In this document: piece after piece, positions 63,528-64,000 of the stretch
Numbering within the stretch: position 1 is the stretch's first letter
Layout: every line of letters starts with the position of its first letter
Assembly (NCBI RefSeq): GCF_019457475.1
Contig: NZ_CP080413.1
Coordinates: 682,001-746,000, forward strand
Length of the DNA stretch: 64,000 bases
Direction of reading: 5' to 3'
From: Shewanella acanthi
Lineage (GTDB): Bacteria > Pseudomonadota > Gammaproteobacteria > Enterobacterales > Shewanellaceae
Position numbers and translations under genes: made by a program
The notes under the pieces: model-generated
Seen by the model: only the letters and a program-made list of their open reading frames with translations
Databases searched by the model: none
What the model was told of the DNA's origin: nothing

Positions 63528-64000
63528 ATGGCCAGCACAGCTTTAGTTACCAATGACGCCGTCGCGCTTGGGATACTGGCGACCATTCTGGGATTCGTTT
63601 TTTACACTAGCAGTAGCCGTCATCCATTGTGGCAGAGCTTCTACCGTTTTGTACCCGCATTACTGTTGTGTTATTTCCTGCCCTCATTACTCAATACCTT
63701 CGGTATTATCGATGGTAAAACTTCGCAGCTTTACTACGTTGCCTCGCGATATTTGCTGCCAGCCTGTTTGGTGCTTTTGATTTTAAGTGTTGATCTAAAA
63801 GCGATTCTAGGTCTTGGCCCTAAGGCTTTAGTCATGTTTGTCACGGGGACGGTCGGTATTGTGATCGGCGGCCCTGCGGCACTATTGATAGTGTCATTTA
63901 TCGACCCCTCGCTGATTGGTGTCGATAGCCCTGATGCAGTTTGGCGCGGCATGACGACCCTTGCAGGTAGCTGGATTGGCGGTGGCGCAAACCAAGCGGC
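63528..64000 (+). CDS. DUF819 family membrane protein, 3' end outside window
   Basis: 157 codons are seen from ATG 63528 (GGGAG upstream); the gene runs past the right edge. Hydrophobic helices alternate with family motifs: VALGILATILGFVFYTSS, SRYLLPACLVLLILSVDLKAIL, core LLPACLVLLILSVDL, and LAGSWIGGGANQA. DUF819 (YjcL-like) proteins are predicted transporters of unknown substrate. Confidence 0.85.
   Translation, partial: MASTALVTNDAVALGILATILGFVFYTSSSRHPLWQSFYRFVPALLLCYFLPSLLNTFGIIDGKTSQLYYVASRYLLPACLVLLILSVDLKAILGLGPKALVMFVTGTVGIVIGGPAALLIVSFIDPSLIGVDSPDAVWRGMTTLAGSWIGGGANQA

Overview
The window looks like a chromosomal stretch of a Shewanella-type gammaproteobacterium. It combines the conserved tolC/nudF-yqiB-cpdA-yqiA-parE-parC block, the lolB-ispE-prs and hemA-prfA-prmC-sirB2-sirB1 blocks, several chemotaxis and c-di-GMP proteins, a hemerythrin-tailed chemoreceptor, a DUF4447 protein and an FNR-type box. 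Assignment rests on protein recognition by eye; no database search was possible.

Left end (1-3.65 kb): the tail end of a prophage or prophage remnant. It holds a tail-type structural gene open at the window edge, a 70-aa protein, an AT-rich HEPN-domain gene and a tyrosine integrase. The integrase lies against the 5' end of dusA, a known integration target. The HEPN start codon follows the integrase stop codon with no gap, so this is a candidate phage-borne RNase or defence cargo.

4.7-8.6 kb: a sigma-54 promoter motif precedes a mini-operon of a secreted 97-aa protein, a 36-aa membrane peptide and a PspC-domain protein. An isomerase-type crotonase-family gene follows, divergent from PCu(A)C copper chaperone, DUF2333 and outer-membrane barrel genes.

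8.6-18.3 kb: tolC faces away from the nudF-yqiB-cpdA-yqiA-parE-parC series. A secreted beta-propeller (sorbosone dehydrogenase-like) gene sits between parE and parC. A porin, tcdA, a SieB-family membrane protein, a tiny DUF3149 gene with an FNR-like box, and a chemoreceptor ending in a complete hemerythrin domain follow to 24.0 kb.

24.1-27.6 kb: a small accessory pocket. It contains a tRNA-Leu(CAA) gene behind a truncated copy of itself, yegP, a frameshifted IS5-group transposase relic and a serine-type sulfatase.

27.6-44.7 kb: hmp; an EAL plus GGDEF pair divergent from an HTH regulator; queG below a TPR-GGDEF gene; a PAP2 phosphatase; maeA; yehS; an Nramp-family transporter divergent from a TonB-dependent receptor.

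44.7-55.5 kb: a glutathione S-transferase, a DUF4447 and SMI1/KNR4 pair, a RelV-type small alarmone synthetase carrying an apparent signal peptide, pepO, rsuA, an ECF sigma/anti-sigma/DUF4097 operon with a plausible self-recognised promoter, and an HBM-type chemoreceptor. The right end to 64 kb is housekeeping, closing in a DUF819 gene cut by the window edge.
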